Program-made: the position numbers and the translations under genes
DNA from: Tetrahymena thermophila SB210
Lineage: Eukaryota > Ciliophora > Oligohymenophorea > Hymenostomatida > Tetrahymenidae
NCBI RefSeq assembly: GCF_000189635.1
Contig: NW_002475958.1
Span: forward strand, 1 to 64,000
Direction: 5' to 3'
DNA: 64,000 nucleotides
Notes under the pieces: generated by a model
The model's input: the letters and a program-made list of their open reading frames with translations, nothing else
Told to the model about the DNA's origin: nothing
Databases searched by the model: none
In this document: one piece after another, positions 62,748 through 64,000 of the stretch
Numbering within the stretch: position 1 is the first letter of the stretch
Layout: the number at the start of each line of letters is the position of its first letter

Positions 62748-63943
62748 ATTTTTAAGAAAAATTTATTTATTAAACCAAAAACGTATTAATTTTTGTTTCT
62801 TTTTTTATTTATTCTCTAAACTAAATCTCTTTGTTTGATTACAAAGAAAATCTATATAAATTTTTTAGACTTCTTTTTAAAAGATCGTCAGTTTAAACAA
62901 TGTAAAACTTTAGGTACTATTTATTTTTTATTCCATATATAGATTTTAAGAATGCTATATACTTATTGAATAAATAATTAACCAAAGTTTTTTATGTAAA
63001 TAGTTTTTTTTAAAATAAAAATAATAACAAGTAGGCTGATCAAAAGTTAAATTGGGTTTATTGGTGAATTATTTTTTTTCTTATCTAATTTATTAATTTA
63101 AATTTCGTAGAAAAGTAAGTTGATAATAAAGAATATTTTAATTCATTCACTTCAATATTTTTTACTTTAAAATCTCTTAATATTTAAATTTTTAAATATT
63201 GCTATTCTCAGATAATTATTTCGATAGTAGGAAATTAATATTCACTATATTCTTATTTTACTCTATCTCTTACTGGGTAAAATAGTAAATATTATTTTAA
63301 AAATTTGAAGAAAATTTAATAATATTAGATTTAATCTGGCTTCTGACATTAAAAAATAAGTTATATTTAAATCCCTTCTAAAGTTAAATTTATTTTTTTA
63401 AAAATCAATAAAAAAATAATTAATAATTTTTTATTATTTAAAAACTGGTAATAAATGTAGAATCAATTTATTGAAAACTTAAAAATTGAAACTACAAAAG
63501 AATTTTATCATAAGAAAAGAGGTAGGTAAATGAGATCTTAATATATTAATTTATCTACTAAAATTAAAACAATTAATCCAAATTGTTTTAGTTCCAAATT
63601 TATTAATTGATTTATTGCTTTTAATTTATAAAATATCTTTTATTGAAGTTATAATTTAGTAAAATTTTATTTAATTTTGGTTATTTGTTTTTACTAAGAT
63701 AAATAACATTAAAAAAATATCTTCTATTATATACCAACTAAGTTAAAGCATCTATTAAGTATTTTTTTCAATTTTTTTGTCTCTATGAACCAGTTTTTAT
63801 ATTAATTAAATCTGTTTTTAATAATTCTAAAATCATAAAACAAACCAATTGCTTTATATTTTTTGATTTGAAACAAATTATTAATTATTTTTACAAAAAA
63901 CAAACAAATCAATTATTATTTAAACTTTAAGATAAACATAAAA
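62748..63943. other. Intergenic, promoter of copy 2
   Basis: The first ~490 bases match the 5' flank of copy 1. The remainder is AT-rich with no gene I can support. Confidence 0.6.
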
Positions 63944-64000
63944 ATGGAAAAAAATATAATTAAGGGTCTAATATTCACTTTAGTTAAATTAAATACAGGA
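63944..64000 (+). CDS. Possible start of a gene cut by the window edge
   Basis: An ATG preceded by an A-rich context opens a frame reading MEKNIIKGLIFTLVKLNTG up to the last base. The hydrophobic GLIFTLV piece could be the start of a signal peptide or membrane segment. Too short to judge; it may be chance. Confidence 0.3.
   Translation, partial: MEKNIIKGLIFTLVKLNTG

Noticed and set aside
1..64000. CRISPR arrays, insertion sequences, bacterial operons
   Set aside because: No regular spacer arrays, transposase genes or terminal inverted repeats were seen, and the sequence is eukaryotic.

Overview
The window is the left end of a ciliate macronuclear chromosome, most likely Tetrahymena. It opens with CCCCAA telomeric repeats, is extremely AT-rich, and its genes read through only if TAA and TAG are glutamine and TGA is the sole stop. 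Introns are short and AT-rich with GT...AG ends. All genes below were read with that code; under the standard code almost every one looks broken. The right end of the window is not a chromosome end.

Layout, left to right: telomere; NEK-type kinase with a Gln-rich tail (+, 521-3708); secreted alpha-carbonic-anhydrase-like protein lacking zinc ligands (+, 4743-5633); giant coiled-coil golgin with a GRIP-like C-terminus (-, 6900-11726); casein kinase 2 catalytic subunit (-, 12600-14164); truncated acyl-CoA-synthetase-like protein (+, 15210-17357); NBR1-like PB1 + FW-domain protein (+, 19634-22327); a 4 kb gene-poor AT-rich stretch; MORN-repeat protein (+, 26348-29311); a small basic protein and several doubtful short frames (29889-31134); a 196-bp tandem repeat; PDAP1/PP28-like phosphoprotein (-, 31979-32605); threonine aldolase (+, 33491-34604); Q/N/E-rich low-complexity protein (+, 35325-38881).

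From 39.3 to 44.5 kb lies a tandem segmental duplication of about 2.6 kb. Each unit carries a divergent beta-tubulin-like gene (-), its intergenic region and the 5' end of the next gene. The second unit runs into the intact gene, a TPR protein with two degenerate cyclic-nucleotide-binding-like folds (+, 44424-48306); the first carries only a 5' fragment of it. Then follow a helical-repeat protein (+, 49193-52773), a type II membrane protein of unknown function (+, 53550-55433), tRNA-Glu(UUC) (-), and a second tandem pair: two long two-pass membrane proteins (-, 56553-58775 and 60600-62747) that share a nearly identical tract of about 0.5 kb. A gene may begin at the right edge.

The genes do not form an operon or one pathway. 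Several bear on typical ciliate biology: cytoskeleton and signalling (NEK, CK2, tubulin-like, MORN), membrane traffic and selective autophagy (golgin, NBR1-like), and expanded membrane protein families. The most unusual features are two apparently non-catalytic enzyme relatives (carbonic anhydrase, acyl-CoA synthetase), the tubulin-like segmental duplication with its promoter-bearing gene fragment, and the conversion-like tract in the membrane protein pair.
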